A stretch of 64,000 bases of DNA from Cephalotus follicularis. Its lineage: Eukaryota > Streptophyta > Magnoliopsida > Oxalidales > Cephalotaceae. Within the stretch, counting starts at the first letter, position 1. Each line of letters opens with the position of its first letter. The stretch covers positions 623,408 through 687,407 of the forward strand of contig BDDD01000269.1 of assembly GCA_001972305.1 (NCBI GenBank). The letters run 5' to 3'. The notes beneath the pieces are model-generated. The model was given only the letters and a program-made list of their open reading frames with translations. It did no database searches and was not told the origin of the DNA. Positions 11,996 to 23,633 of this stretch are shown piece by piece. The position numbers and the translations under genes were made by a program.

Positions 11996-12085
11996 GTCTC
12001 ACTTTATTAGATCAATATTCAGTATGATTTTATTTAATAATAAACACATAATTAATATAAGCCCACATAAGAAAATGTTCTTACA
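11996..12085 (-). repeat. 5' LTR of the minus-strand copia element, outer part
   Basis: It resumes with GTCTCACTTTATTAG, colinear with 2914-3002, and ends TTACA at 12085, followed by the TSD CAATC. Confidence 0.92.
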
Positions 12086-12090
12086 CAATC

Positions 12091-12696
12091 GTGTATTGTG
12101 ATGAAACGTAGGCAAGCAAAGGTGTTCCTCATATTGCAAGTTTTGATAATATGAATCAAAGAAAACTAATTAAATTAGTATTATTAAACTTTCTTATACT
12201 GAATAGTTTTTTTATATTGTTTGTGATCTAATATTTTTTTGGAAAACGTGTCGAGTTGCTTACTGTTTTGTGGGTGTTTTAGGGTGAGTGAAGCGTGAAT
12301 ATGTAGTGTTTGATTGTAATTAGGATATTTGCTTGTATCATATAGCTTAGCAAGTGGTTAATAAAATTGAAGCAATTTACAAATAATATTGGGCAGATCG
12401 GTACGTACAATCCTCTTCATTTTAATTTTATACTTAGACGTATGTGATGGTTAATATATTGAGACAATAATAATGATAGACTTATTAATGTTTTTATTAA
12501 TTTTTTAATATTAAAACATATGGTTTTACATATAAATGATACTTAGAAAGTAAAACATATAGTTTGGTCCTATTATTTTTTATAAATGAATAAATACATG
12601 ACATTTGTAATACCACGTATATTAATATGAAAAAGTAATAAAAGTGTTAAATAATCTAGTATAATTGGTGTTTTCATGGATTATGTATCACATGAT
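12091..12696. other. AT-rich spacer between two copia elements, no gene seen
   Basis: Unannotatable AT-rich sequence. No ORF of note, no terminal repeats. Confidence 0.6.
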
Positions 12697-12701
12697 AGAT
12701 T

Positions 12702-12924
12702 TATTATAAAATTGTCAACAAATGAATAGTGAATTACTATTCCAACAACCAAACACTATTCTAACAACCCCTCTAAACTCTTATAAATAGGAATATATTT
12801 TTATGAGGAAGTTAAAGAATTCATAATAAGAAAATCTCTTATTCTCTTTCATTCTCTCTCATTCTCTCTTGATCTTTATATAGTGTAATCTTCTTTTGTA
12901 AGTTAACCTCTTAAGTTTACAACA
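12702..12924 (+). repeat. 5' LTR of the plus-strand copia element
   Basis: 223 bp. It contains the TATA-like CTTATAAATAGG near 12779, followed by CT-rich sequence, a typical U3/R arrangement. Confidence 0.92.
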
Positions 12925-12940
12925 CGTTATCAGCACGAGA
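12925..12940 (+). other. Primer binding site region
   Basis: CGTTATCAGCACGAGA directly follows the LTR. It resembles the initiator tRNA-Met site (TATCAG core) used by this copia group, with differences from the canonical TGGTATCAGAGC. Confidence 0.6.
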
Positions 12941-12957
12941 CTCTATCCAACTGAGAT

Positions 12958-14037
12958 TTGAGTATAAAAAAGGCAAATATTGAAAATCAGAAATTCATTG
13001 CTCTTGATATTTCTAGAAAGAATTATCTATCATCGGTACTTGATGTGAAACTACATTTGAGTGCTAAGAAATTAAGGCACACAATTGATGAAGATAATGC
13101 AACATCAAATGAGGAACGCGCCATTGCGCTGATTTTCCTAAGGCATCATATTGATGATGGCCTGAAATATGAATATTTAACTGTTGAAAATCCACTTGAA
13201 CTGTGGTAAAACCTAAATGATAGGTTTGAGCATTTGAAATATGTTATACTGCCAAAGGCATTGAATGATTGGTCACAGCTACGATTTCAGGATTTTAAAA
13301 CTGTTTCAGAATATAATTCCACGTTGTTTAAAATTGTATCACAATTAAAGATGTGTGGTGAAGTTATCACCGAGGATATATTGCTGGAGAAAACATATCG
13401 AACATTTCATGCATCCAATATGTTACTGCAACAACAGTATAGGTTGCACGGGTTCACAAAATATCGTGAACTAATCGGATCTCTTCTTATTGCGGAGCAA
13501 AATAATGAATTACTCCTGCAAAATCATGAAAGTCATCCGACTGTTTCAGCCCCTTTACCAGAGGTAAATGCAACCTCGTCAAATTTTAGAGGACGAGGAA
13601 GAGGGCGTGGATGAGGACGTGGAAGAGGACGTGGCAGTGGAAGAAATCAAAATTTCTTGAGGCCACATAATAATAATAGGATGAAATGGCAAAATCCTGA
13701 TACGAAACAATGTCAAAAGTGGCACAATCCTGGACAATCCAGTAAGGATGAACAAACCCAAAATAAAAAGGATAATTACAACCAATGTGGTGTGGAAGGT
13801 CATTGGTACCGTACTTGTAGCACAACGAAGCATTGGGTCGACTTATATCAAACTTCTCTAAAAGAGAAAGACAAACGAATTGAAACAAATTTTATAGGTC
13901 ATTGTGACCCTTTGGAAACTACACAATCAGACTTTGGTTCAATGGGTATAACCCATTTGGACATTGCTAATTTCGTAACTAATCGAAACGAGAAAATGAA
14001 TCAAGTGATTGTCGACGAAGACTTTCATCTCGGTTGA
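12958..14037 (+). pseudogene. Ale-like copia gag remnant
   Basis: One reading frame with two in-frame stops: TAA at 13207-13209 after LEL W, and TGA at 13612-13614 inside an Arg-Gly run. Both are single transitions from codons common at those sites (CAA, CGA). The gag helical domain covers the first about 200 residues (LRFQDFKTVSEYNSTLFKI). An RGRGRG basic tail follows, then a nucleocapsid knuckle NQCGVEGHWYRTC that has lost its first Cys (Tyr in its place). The start is uncertain: translation is shown from the open frame just after the primer site. Confidence 0.85.
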
Positions 14038-14124
14038 TGTTATGTGTTATTGTTTTAATGTTTATCACTTTTAAATAAAGTGTTTATGAAGTTAAATATA
14101 ACATAGCTATATTTATTAACATGT

Positions 14125-17100
14125 GTGTTCTTATCTATATATCATCATACAATTGATATTGGAGATATATGCATAACTGATAGTGTAACAACACACACAA
14201 TACTCCAGAATGAAAAATATTTTTCAAATTTAACAATAGCAAAGGCTAATCTTGGAACAATTACTGGTACATCAGACCTAATTGAAGGTTCTGGGATAGC
14301 CAGCTTTGTGTTATAAAATGGAACACGAATACGCATCACAGATGCTTTATATTCGACAAAGTCTAGAAGAAACTTGCTTAGTTTCAAAGATATTCGCCGA
14401 AATGGTTATCATATTGAAACCACAAATGAAAATGGCAAAGAATATCTTTATATCACTGGTAATGCTTCCGGACGAAAGCAAATATTGGAGAAACTCTCTG
14501 GGCTTTCTTAAGGGCTATACATTACGAAAATTAGAGCACTTGAATCTCATAATGTTGTGGATTCAAAAGTCATAGACTTAAAAGGGTTCATGATTTGGCA
14601 TGAACGGCTAGGCCACCTAGGTGTGACAATGATGCGTGGAATCATTAAAAGTTTACATGGCCATCCACTTAAAAAACAGAAAATGCTATTGAATAATGAG
14701 AACCATTGCGTTGCTTATTCGCAAGGAAAACTCATTATAAGACCATCTACAACAAAAGTGGTTGTAGAATCTCCAAAATTCTTAGAGTGAATTCAAGGAG
14801 ATATTTGTGGACAGATTAATCCACCATCTGAACCATTTCGGTATTTCATGGTCTTAATAAATGCATCGACAAGATGGTCGCATGTATGCTTACTTTCAAC
14901 TCGCAATGTTGTATTTGCGAGACTATTGGCTCAAATAAATAAATTGCGAGCACAATTTCTCGATCATCCTATAAAGTCTATTCGGCTAGATAATGCCGCT
15001 GAATTTTGTTCCAAAGCATTTGATGAATATTGCATGGCAATAGGAATTTCCATTGAAAATCTTGTTCCTCACGTACACACCCAAAATGGGTTAGCCGAAT
15101 CTCTTACAAAGAGACTTCAATTGATTGCTCATTCTTTGTTAATGAGGTCAAAATTACCCATTTCAGCTTGGGGACATGCGATATTGCATGCTACGGCTCT
15201 TATACGTATAAGACCGACTGCATATTATAAATATTCTCCATTGTAACTTGTTCTTGGTCAAGAACCAAACATATCCCACTTAAGAGTGTTTGGATGTGCA
15301 GTATATGTCCCTATTTCACCTACTCAGCGGAGTAAGATGGGACCACAACGTAGACTTGGCGTTTATGTGGGATTTGATTCTCCATCAATTATAAGGTATC
15401 TTAAGCCATTAACATGTGACATGTTTACTGCACGTTATGCAGACTGTCACTTTGATGAATTGGTTTTTCCAATGTTAGGGGGAGACAAGATTTTATTGAA
15501 AAATGAAAATGAAAATTCATGGAAAGCATCAAGATTACATAGTTTTGATCCACGTACAAATGAATGTGAACTAAAAGTTCAAAGGATCATTAATTTTTAA
15601 AATATTGCTAATCAAATGCCAGATGCATTTAATGATGCTCAAAAAGTGGTAAAATCTTATATACAAGTTGTGAATGCTCCAGCAAGAATTGATATATCTA
15701 AAGCTAGTGAAAGCTTAATCGATATATTAAAGTCTAAACCACAGTTGAAACGTGGTAGACCAATTGGTGCTAAAGATATTGTACCACGAAAACGAAAGGC
15801 AAATAAGGGTGGTGTAAAAACCCTGAAATAGCATTAACACAAGATAATGTGTTATTTCCAGAACCCACATTGACTCCAGAGAGAGTACAAAACCCTGAAG
15901 AGGCTGTGGGATTTCAAAATCAAGAAGTCTCAATTAATTATGCACATAATGAACAAATATGGAATCGAGATGAGAGTATAGTTAATGACAAGTTTGCCTA
16001 TGTCATTGCATTGGATATTACAAATCCTGTTATGGATCCTAAACCACAAAGTGTTGAACAATGTCAACAAATAAATGATTGGCCGAAATGGAAAGATGCA
16101 ATACAAGCAGAATTGCAATCTTTGTCCAAAAGAGAGGTATTTGGACCAATAATTCAACACCAAGTGGTGTAACCCCTGTTTGATTTAGATGGATATTTGT
16201 TCGAAAATGAAATGAGAAAAATGAAATTTTTGGGTACAAAGCAAGGCTTGTAGCTCAATGGTTCTCACAGAGACCATGTATTGATTACCAGGAAACATAT
16301 TCTCCAGTTATGGATGGAATCACTTTTCGATTCCTAATTAGTATGGCTGCTTCAAACGGACTTGAAACTCATCCTATAGACGTAGTAACAGCATACTTAT
16401 ATGGATCACTGTATAGTGACATATACATGAGAATTCCTGATGGATTTAAAATTCCTGAATCTAACAAATCTCGCAACATGTATTCAATCAAGCTACAACG
16501 TTCGTTGTATGGATTGAAACAATCTGGTCGAATATGGTATAATCGACTAAGTGAATATTTAACCAAAGAAGGGTATACAATTGATCAAATATGTCCATGT
16601 ATTTTTATCAAAAAATCTAATGATTAATTTGATATTATTGCAGTATATGTGGATGACTTAAATCTTGTAGGTACTTCTGAAGAACTTACAAAGACTACAA
16701 CCTATTTAAAAGGTGAGTTTGAAATGAAAGATCTTGGAAAAACAAAGTTTTGTCTTGGTATACAAGTGGAGCACATATCATCTGGGATCTTCATCCATCA
16801 ATCCACATACACTGAAAAGGTTCTTAGTCGATTCAATATGGACAAAGCTTATGCTCTAAGCACTCCAATGGTAGTTCGATCTCTTGATGTCAAGAAAGAT
16901 CCATTTCGTCCTCAAGAAGAAGGAGAAGAAATCCTTGGACCTGAATTTCCTTATCTTAGCGCAATTGGAGCACTATTGTATCTTGCAAATTGCACAAGCC
17001 CTGATATTGCATTCTCTGTCAATTTACTATCAAGATATAGCTCTACACCAATGAGAAGGCACTGGAATGGGATTAAGCACATAATGCGCTATCTGCGTGG

Positions 17101-17640
17101 AAGCACTGATATGGGCCTATTTTATCCAAAGGGCACAAAATCAACATTGATTGGATATGCTGATGCTGGATACTTGTCTGATCCACATAAAGCAAGATCA
17201 CAAACCGGTTATATCTTTACCTTTTGTGACAACAAAACAGACAATGATAGCAACTTCTTCAAATCATTCAGAGATGCTTGCAATTCATGAAGCAAGCCGA
17301 GAATGTATGTGGTTGAGATCAATGATTCAACATATACAAGAATCATGTGGACTATCTTCGATTAAAAATAATCTCACTGTAATATATGAAGATAATGCTG
17401 CTTGCATCACACAACTCAGAGGAGGATATATCAAGAGTGATCGAACGAAACATATTTCACCAAAATTCTTCTACACCCATGAGCTTCAAAAAAAGGGTGA
17501 TATTGATGTATAACAAATCCGATCAAGTGACAATTTAGCGGATTTATTTACAAAGGCATTACAAGGTACTACATTCAAGAAGCTCAGACATGATATTAGG
17601 ATGCGTCAGATTAAAGATTTTCATTAATACAGTTCAAGAA
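14125..17640 (+). pseudogene. Ale-like copia pol remnant: protease, integrase, RT, RNase H
   Basis: A decayed polyprotein in pieces. Protease: ITDSVTTHTIL (14180), where the family has D-[SC]-[AG], so the active site is altered. Pre-integrase: IWHERLGHLG (14594). Integrase core: 14848-15246, IRLDNAAEF and HVHTQNGLAESL. RT: 15849-16627, THPIDVVTAYLYGSLYSDIYM and SLYGLKQSGRIWY, continuing after a stop at 16627 with YVDDLNLVGT at about 16646. RNase H: 17151-17513, SEMLAIHEASRECMWL and YEDNAACI. The frame slips between RT and RNase H near 17260 and is closed by stops at 15246, 15600 and 15831. Confidence 0.88.
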
Positions 17641-17761
17641 CTTGTGAAGTTTTGTTTCAGGGGGAGACTGTACTCTTTTTCCTTCGCAAAAGTTTTTATC
17701 TAAATGGGTTTTTCCTAGCAAGGTTTTAACGAGGCAATCATAGTAATATGGAATAGAAATT

Positions 17762-17771
17762 CAAGGGGGAG
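17762..17771 (+). other. Polypurine tract
   Basis: CAAGGGGGAG lies immediately before the 3' LTR, the expected plus-strand primer. Another GGGGGAG run lies near 17661. Confidence 0.8.
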
Positions 17772-17997
17772 TATTATAAAATTGTCAACAAATGAATTGT
17801 GAATTACTATTCCAACAACCAAACACTATTCCAACAACCCCCTCTAAGCTACTATAAATAGGAATGTATTATTATGAAGAAGTTAAGGAATTCATAATAA
17901 GAAAATCTCTTATTCTCTTTCATTCTCTCTCATTCTCTCTCTTTATCTTTATATAGTGTAATCTTCTTTTGTGAGTTAACATGTTAAGTTTACAACA
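17772..17997 (+). repeat. 3' LTR of the plus-strand copia element
   Basis: 226 bp, nearly identical to 12702-12924. It ends TTTACAACA, followed by the TSD AGATT. Confidence 0.92.
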
Positions 17998-18002
17998 AGA
18001 TT

Positions 18003-18518
18003 AGAGTAATAACTTATATTATTAGTTAGAATTTTTATATCTAAAAATATTGTTTTGACGGTTGGTAAGTGATTTTTGTTTAATATAAGAAAATATTCTA
18101 ATAATACTTATTGATGACATGGATTCAAGAATGATTATACCTTTTAATAATATTAGCATAAATTTGTAGAACAAATCAAAATAGAAATAGAAACTTTCTC
18201 TCTAAAATATCAACATCTTATATTCTGTTTGGTTTAGTTAATTATTATTGTAGCATAATAATTATTTTTAGGAACCTAAATTGTTGATTAGGAGTCCTAA
18301 TATTGTAGGCAATAGCTTTACATAAGGAGTCATAATTGAGAAAATTGATATGTTTATGTAATTAATTAATTAACTTTTTATAGTCAAATGAATCAGTAGC
18401 TAAAAATGATAATTTATGTCTTCAATAAACTGTTTGTTGAAAAATGATAATTTATATCTTCAATGAATTATTTGTTATTATATTTAAGTATAATTAAATC
18501 CTTTTAATTATTTAAACT
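18003..18518. other. AT-rich spacer, no gene seen
   Basis: About 500 bases of AT-rich sequence between the copia and gypsy elements, without ORFs or terminal repeats. Confidence 0.6.
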
Positions 18519-18523
18519 GTCAT

Positions 18524-19141
18524 TGTTGATACAGAAATCTTCTACTCAACAGTATCCCACGTGTAGGACTTTGATTTGTTGAAGGAAATGTTGTGTATGC
18601 TCCGAGAAGGTAGTGTGAATGGTGGTGCGACTGTATTCCCTGCACAAATGAGTAAACAGATCGTAGGTGCATGAGGGTTTACTCTCGGGGACACTCCGAT
18701 ACTTAAGTTAGACAAGGCAAGGAAGAATGCAATTACAGGGTGCTTTAGTGTGTAAAAATGGTTGACCTGTGCAAAGTCTTTTATTATGGTATTGATAGGG
18801 ATTGTTTGTAACTTCCCTTGCTCAATTTTTGGAAGTAGTTTGTGTTTCCCTAAGGAAATGCCAAGGATCTCGGGATTTTCCTGATTCTCCACCGGATTTA
18901 GCGCTCTGCTTGCTGATCCTGAGGAGGTGAATCCCTGGAACATAGGCTGATTTTGCCACCTTATTCCATTATGGGGGATGAGGTCCTTTGGAAAATAGCT
19001 GAGGATCTCTCTTATTTCCTTATTTGGCGTTGAGGCGTTTCCTCTGACTACTATTCACAGATTTTAAATCATTTGCACACGTGGCAGTGGCTGTAGAGGA
19101 CGTGTGGCACACTGAATGTTGATAGATTTTTTCACTCATCA
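18524..19141 (-). repeat. 3' LTR of the gypsy element
   Basis: 618 bp, colinear with 29908-30525. Short open frames in it are not genes. Confidence 0.93.
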
Positions 19142-19156
19142 TATGCCCCCTAGTCT
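19142..19156 (-). other. Polypurine tract of the gypsy element
   Basis: The minus strand reads AAGACTAGGGGGCATA, directly abutting the LTR start TGATGAG. Confidence 0.75.
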
Positions 19157-19861
19157 TCCTTCACTGGTCGTGACAGGGGAGGAGGAGCAGAGCTGGGTGC
19201 GTTGTAGAGTTGGAGTTAAACTGACAGAGGAAAAAAGACAGAGGATAAAGGTCTTAGTGCGATCCTTTGACAAAACTGGGCATGCCTTATCAGAGGAAGA
19301 GAAGCAGAGGTGGGGGACTTTTGTCTTGGTGCGATCCTCTGGGATGTAGTTGGGCCTGCCTTAGCAAAGGAAGAAGAAATACCGAGAAAATAGTCTTGCT
19401 AGTAGCTAACCTTAATAGGTTTAGTTCAGCTTCTCTCGGTTAATGGACTTCACTTTTTGGGCCCAAATCTAACATCCGTGGAAGGCGTATTAGCACGATT
19501 TACACGGTGCATGTCCTGCATAATTCCTGCCTATGTCTCTTTGTTTCCCGGGTCTGATTTGACAGACTGTTTTTTGGCCGTTTGATCTACAGAGATTGTG
19601 CGTCTTGGATATGCCTGAAATCCTTCCTTTGGCCTTTAAAAGGCTCTTTCTTCTCAAAGAAAATCCTTTACCTTTTTCGAATTTTGGATATCATCTTGAA
19701 ACATTAAGCTCTTTTGATTTCCTGGGTTTTCAAGTCAACCTCGCTTTGCACATCTTTCTTCAAACCTTTAGGTGAGTATATCTCGGCTACCTGTTGCTTC
19801 AATCTGATCTAGGGCTTTCCTTTAGGTTCTCTTAGCTTCTCATCCTCTGTCTATGGTATAG
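19157..19861 (+). other. Leader upstream of the antisense gene
   Basis: Non-coding stretch between the 3' LTR and the aORF start. GC content is higher than in the intergenic DNA. On the plus strand, CTTTAAAAGGCTC near 19636 could serve as a TATA-like element for the aORF, but this is only a guess. Confidence 0.4.
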
Positions 19862-22203
19862 ATGGCTAGAACCAAACGAACCCATAGATCTCCTACTCCC
19901 GAGGAAGTTACTCCCTTGGCAATGGTGGTGTTTGTTGGTGAACACCTCCTTGATTCAGAGGAAAATATGGGTGTCGCGTCGAGAGACCTTGTTGCTCCCA
20001 CCTCTAAAGCTGGAACTCAAGCTTTGGAAGGATATTTTGATATGAGTGTGCTCTCTCATGAGAGAGTACTGAAACTCACCAGAAAGTACGGCTTTCCTGG
20101 GGGCATAACGTTTAATCTTCCCCAAAATCCTCGGATGGCTACAGAGAGCAAGCCTAGGCTCTTCATGATTGTTGAAGATGCTCTCTCGCATGGTTTGAGA
20201 GTTCCAGTGCCCTCCTTTGCCATTTCAGTTTTGAGGAGTTTCTGTTTACACCCTTCACTCCTCCAAGCGCAGTCTTGGAGCTTTGTGATGGGTTTTTTGG
20301 TCAAGTGCATCGAGTCAGAGGTGACTGCGATGGTGGGATTGTTCAAAGAGTTCCATGTTCTCTTGGCCTCGCCAGACAAGCATGGGTTCTTCTTCAATTC
20401 CCGCCCCAGTGCAAAGAAACTACTGGTGAATCCCACCAAATCCATCAAGAACTGGAGGAGGAGGTATTTTTTGATAAAAAACCTCCCTGGGTTCACTGCC
20501 TCCAGCTGGTATGATTCTCTAGAAACATAGCACCTGAATAAGAGGTCTCGCTTCTCCTCGGTAGAGAAGGTGGACCTCGAAAAACTTTTAGCCATGAAGG
20601 CCGAGGAAATGAACTCCGTTGTGCTTGAGGATCATCTGCTCCACATTGGGCTGAGCATGATCCCTAGCCAAGTATCCCACCTGGATGATGCAGAGGACAT
20701 CCCAGAAAAGGTTGACACCGAAAGAGAGAGAGTTCAAGATAGATCCTCGCCTGATGTGCCAAGGAAAAGCTGTATTAAGCCTTCATCTTCTCTTTTACCT
20801 TTACTTCTTCTAGTTCCTGCTTTAACTCTGAATATCTTGTTTATTTCTTTGCGATTGAGCCTCAATGCCATGTTGTTGATATCATGAGGGTCAGCAAGAA
20901 AAATAAGTAGAGGACAGTTGTAGACAAGGAAAAGGAAAAAGTTCTAGGGGCCGAGGTGGCCGCTGCGGCTACAGTTGTGCCCTCTGCTGCTGAAGCTGTC
21001 GGGATAAGAGCTGTTTGGGGCAAAGGGATCGTGCTGGAGGTTCCTCCCCCATCCAAAAAGCAAAAAACAAGGCAGGATATAGAGGGCTCTAACCGGGGGC
21101 AAGTTGGAGCGGCTCCCTTGGTGAGCTCTGAGGACCCTATCCACCTTGGTGTTCCTCAGGATGCCGGCAAGATGGAAGAGGAGCTCGATGCTTTTGGTAG
21201 CTCTGACTGGGACCTCAATGCTCATGGTGACCCTTTCATCCTCAGCAAATTGTGCTTTCACCCGTCCCAACTCCAAGCTAGGAAGGGATGGACTCATGAC
21301 CTGGTTTTTAACGACTGCATTCGAAACCAGATTCGGGTATATAGGTCCTTCTATTTTCTCTGAGATATTTTTGCTTTTCCTCTGACACTAGTTTTCCTTC
21401 AGCAGGCCTTGAATGATTCTCAACTCATGGTGGAGAACTTTAAAGACACCATGAGACTCAATAACCAGCTGCGCGAGGAGGTGGCGAAACTTACGAAAAC
21501 CGCCAGGTCGGCAAAAGCTCATCTGGAAGAGATTCTTGGGGTTCAATAGACCATCATAGAGGGGAAAATGCAAGCCTTGGCGAGGCTGGAAGAGGAGAAG
21601 ACAGAGAAGAAGAGGATTAAGGAGAACCTCTTGCATACCAACGACTCCTTAAAAAATCTCAAAGAGGAGTTCGCCAAGTTCCGAGATGAGGAGGCTTCTC
21701 GGACCCGCGAGGTAGAATATAAATCCCTGGTGGAATTCAAGACTTTGACTGAATTCCAAATGATACTAGAGACGGCTGTCCAAGACTTCAAAGATTCCCC
21801 CATCTTCCGACATATACTTTTCGAAGAAGCCGCTGAGTACTTTCGTAAGGGATTTTATTCTTGCTGGAACTGGATTTCCCATGTCCATGAAGGGGTTCCT
21901 CTGGATCATTTTGTATGCTACTCAACTGCTAATAAATTTAACTTTTATCCTGAGGGCATCGATGAAGCGGAAGAGCAGGCTATCGATGCCTTGGATGAGG
22001 AGGAACATCTCGCCAGGGAGGCCGAGGAGACAGAAAGGGTGGAGGACTCGGGCGTGGTTGTCACTTATAGTGACTCTGATCATGCTCCTCAACCTCCGTT
22101 TTCAATCCCTTTCTCTGCGCCTCTGCCAAAGGATGATCAGGAGGATCCTCCTCCAGAGGCTTATTTTTTGCCTTGTAATTTTATTTTTTCTTTCATCTTG
22201 TAA
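19862..22203 (+). pseudogene. Antisense extra ORF (aORF) of the gypsy element, 'putative gypsy-type transposon' protein
   Basis: It lies on the strand opposite to gag-pol. It starts MARTKRTHRSPTPEEV, then a globular domain (about residues 55-220: RKYGFPGGITFNLPQNP, VPVPSFAISVLRSFCLHPS, RRRYFLIKN) that I recognise as the Transposase_28 'putative gypsy type transposon' family, known as an additional antisense ORF in Tat elements. An in-frame TAG at 20528-20530 breaks it. The same frame continues (HLNKRSRFSSVEKVDLEKLL). A likely intron at about 21337-21402 has GTATAT and TTCCTTCAG borders. The last part (21568-22203) is a Glu/Lys-rich coiled coil (LARLEEEKTEKKRIKENLL), then a conserved-looking segment (YFRKGFYSCWNWI) and an acidic tail. 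Its function is unknown. Confidence 0.8.
21337..21402 (+). other. Probable intron in the aORF
   Basis: The donor CGG|GTATAT and acceptor TTTTCCTTCAG (or three bases later, CAG) enclose 66-69 T-rich bases with in-frame stops. Coding potential resumes with ALNDSQLMVENFKDTM, which leads into the coiled coil. Confidence 0.6.
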
Positions 22204-22807
22204 TTTTTCAATATCAATGAAATACAAAGCTTCTTGCATCTCGGATCTTTTTTTATGTTCTTTATTTCTTGCTCCGTATGCTTGAACTCCATTCGAATAT
22301 TTCCAACTCCCTTAGGGTAATTGAATGTAAGTAATAGGACGTGTGCTTCCTTTGAGCATCATTGTTCCCTTTGGAGACTTTAGCTTAGTGTAACTTAAAG
22401 ACTTTATGTTATGGACTTACAATTTTCAGACCTAATTACCCAAACTTTCAAGTCCCCTTAGGACACCTTATTTCAAAGGCGCTTAGGCAATAATACTTAG
22501 CCTTTGCGAGTTCCTGCAGATCAAGTTTTAAGTCTGCTTGGACAAGTTATTACGGGTTTGTCGAGCAGGATCTCGTCTAGTCCATTATATTCTAGACTAG
22601 GTCGTCTGAGATTGTAGCCCTCATAGGGACACTTATTTCAAAGTGCTCAGTCCAACGAACTTGATCGTTGCGAGTTTTTATGGATTCGCCTCTCAAGACA
22701 CGATTTTGTTTGGTTGGACAAGTTTTTTGTGGACTTTCTGATCAGAGATTGCTCCCTTGGGAGTCTTATTACTTCCTTAGAAGTCTTTTGTATATATACT
22801 TTTAGGT
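22204..22807. other. Non-coding region of the gypsy element between aORF and satellite
   Basis: It contains scattered TCCTTAGG and CTCCCTTAGG words but no open frame. It would be 3' untranslated for both the aORF and gag-pol. Confidence 0.5.
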
Positions 22808-23115
22808 GCTCCTCAAAAGGAGTCTTAGGTTGTAAATTTTAATGCTCCTCAGAATGAGTCTTTAGCGTTCCTCGGAAGGAATCTTTGTTGCTCCTCAGAA
22901 GGAGTCTTTAGCTTTCATCAGAAGGAAACTTTGTTGCTCCTCGGAAGGAGTCTTTAGCGTTCCTCGGAAGGAAACTTTGTTTCTCCTCGGAAGGAGTCTT
23001 TAGCGTTCCTCGGAAGGAAACTTTGTTGCTCCTCAGAAGGAGTCTTTAGCGTTCCTCGGAAGGAAACTTTACTGCTCTTCGGAAGGAGTTTTTAGTGCTC
23101 CTCGGGAGGAGTCTT
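22808..23115. repeat. 23/46-bp tandem repeat inside the gypsy element
   Basis: About 13 half-units of 23 bp alternate between two forms, GCTCCTCAGAAGGAGTCTTT+AGC and GTTCCTCGGAAGGAAACTTT+GTT, making 46-bp higher-order units. The first copies (22808-22842) are more diverged. Each half-unit contains a hairpin-like CTCCTNNGAAGGAG or TTCCTCGGAAGGAA. It lies between the end of integrase and the aORF. Confidence 0.9.
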
Positions 23116-23633
23116 TATGATTGCTCCATTGGGAGCATGGTCGGACAAGCTTGTGTTAACACTTGTCATTTGAGAGAGTTGATCGGTGGCTGTTCAGAGG
23201 TTTGAGGACATGAACATTGGGTCTATGGTCCCTTGTAAACTTGGAACTATGATCTTGAACGCATTTTTGAATAAAAAATTGCACTTTATTGATGTCTTTC
23301 AATGTATAACTTACAATAGTCATTGGTAATACTTTCTTAGATGCTCAGAATTCCAAGTTCTAGGAATTTCCCTACCCCCCAGAGTTTCGAGTTTGAATGT
23401 TCCTGGTGGAGCACACTCTTAACCTCGTAGGGTCCTTCTCAATTCGGGGCTAATTTTCCTTTGGTACCAGTCGGGTCTGCAATAGCCGAGTTGCGTAGGA
23501 CTATATCTCCTTCTCTTAGTGGTCGAGGGTTTACCCTTTTGTTATAATAACGGCTCACCCTCTATTAGTAGGCTACAACTTTGATGGTTACCCTTTCTTT
23601 GATTTCTTCTACTAAGTCGAGGAGGTTCCTCAA
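23116..23633. other. Spacer between tandem repeat and integrase
   Basis: The minus-sense continuation of the integrase C-terminus may extend to about 23400 in broken frames (GIQFEKDPTR-like text read by eye), but no clean open frame was found. Confidence 0.35.

Larger units (their letters stand above)
2513..12085 (-). mobile_element. Ty1/copia LTR retrotransposon, decayed, with a nested LTR in its 5' LTR
   Basis: A full-length element in minus orientation. The two LTRs (2513-3002, and 8862-9262 plus 11996-12085) both begin TGTAAGATT and end TACA. A perfect 5-bp TSD CAATC flanks it at 2508-2512 and 12086-12090. The gene order gag, protease, integrase, RT, RNase H, read from high to low coordinates, is the Ty1/copia order. 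The reading frame is broken many times, so it cannot be autonomous. The upstream LTR was later split by LTR A. Confidence 0.93.
12702..17997 (+). mobile_element. Ty1/copia LTR retrotransposon, Ale/Retrofit-like
   Basis: Short LTRs (12702-12924 and 17772-17997) are almost identical. The element is flanked by a perfect TSD AGATT (12697-12701, 17998-18002). The LTRs start TATT and end AACA, so the usual TG start has become TA in both. A GTTATCAGCACGAG primer-site-like sequence follows the 5' LTR and an AAGGGGGAG polypurine tract precedes the 3' LTR. The phrases HTQNGLAESL in integrase and LFTKAL after RNase H suit the Ale/Retrofit group. The coding frame is broken at several points. Confidence 0.93.

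Noticed and set aside
22808-23115. Regular short repeats resembling a CRISPR array
   Set aside because: Units are contiguous 23/46-bp tandem copies without unique spacers, inside a plant retrotransposon.
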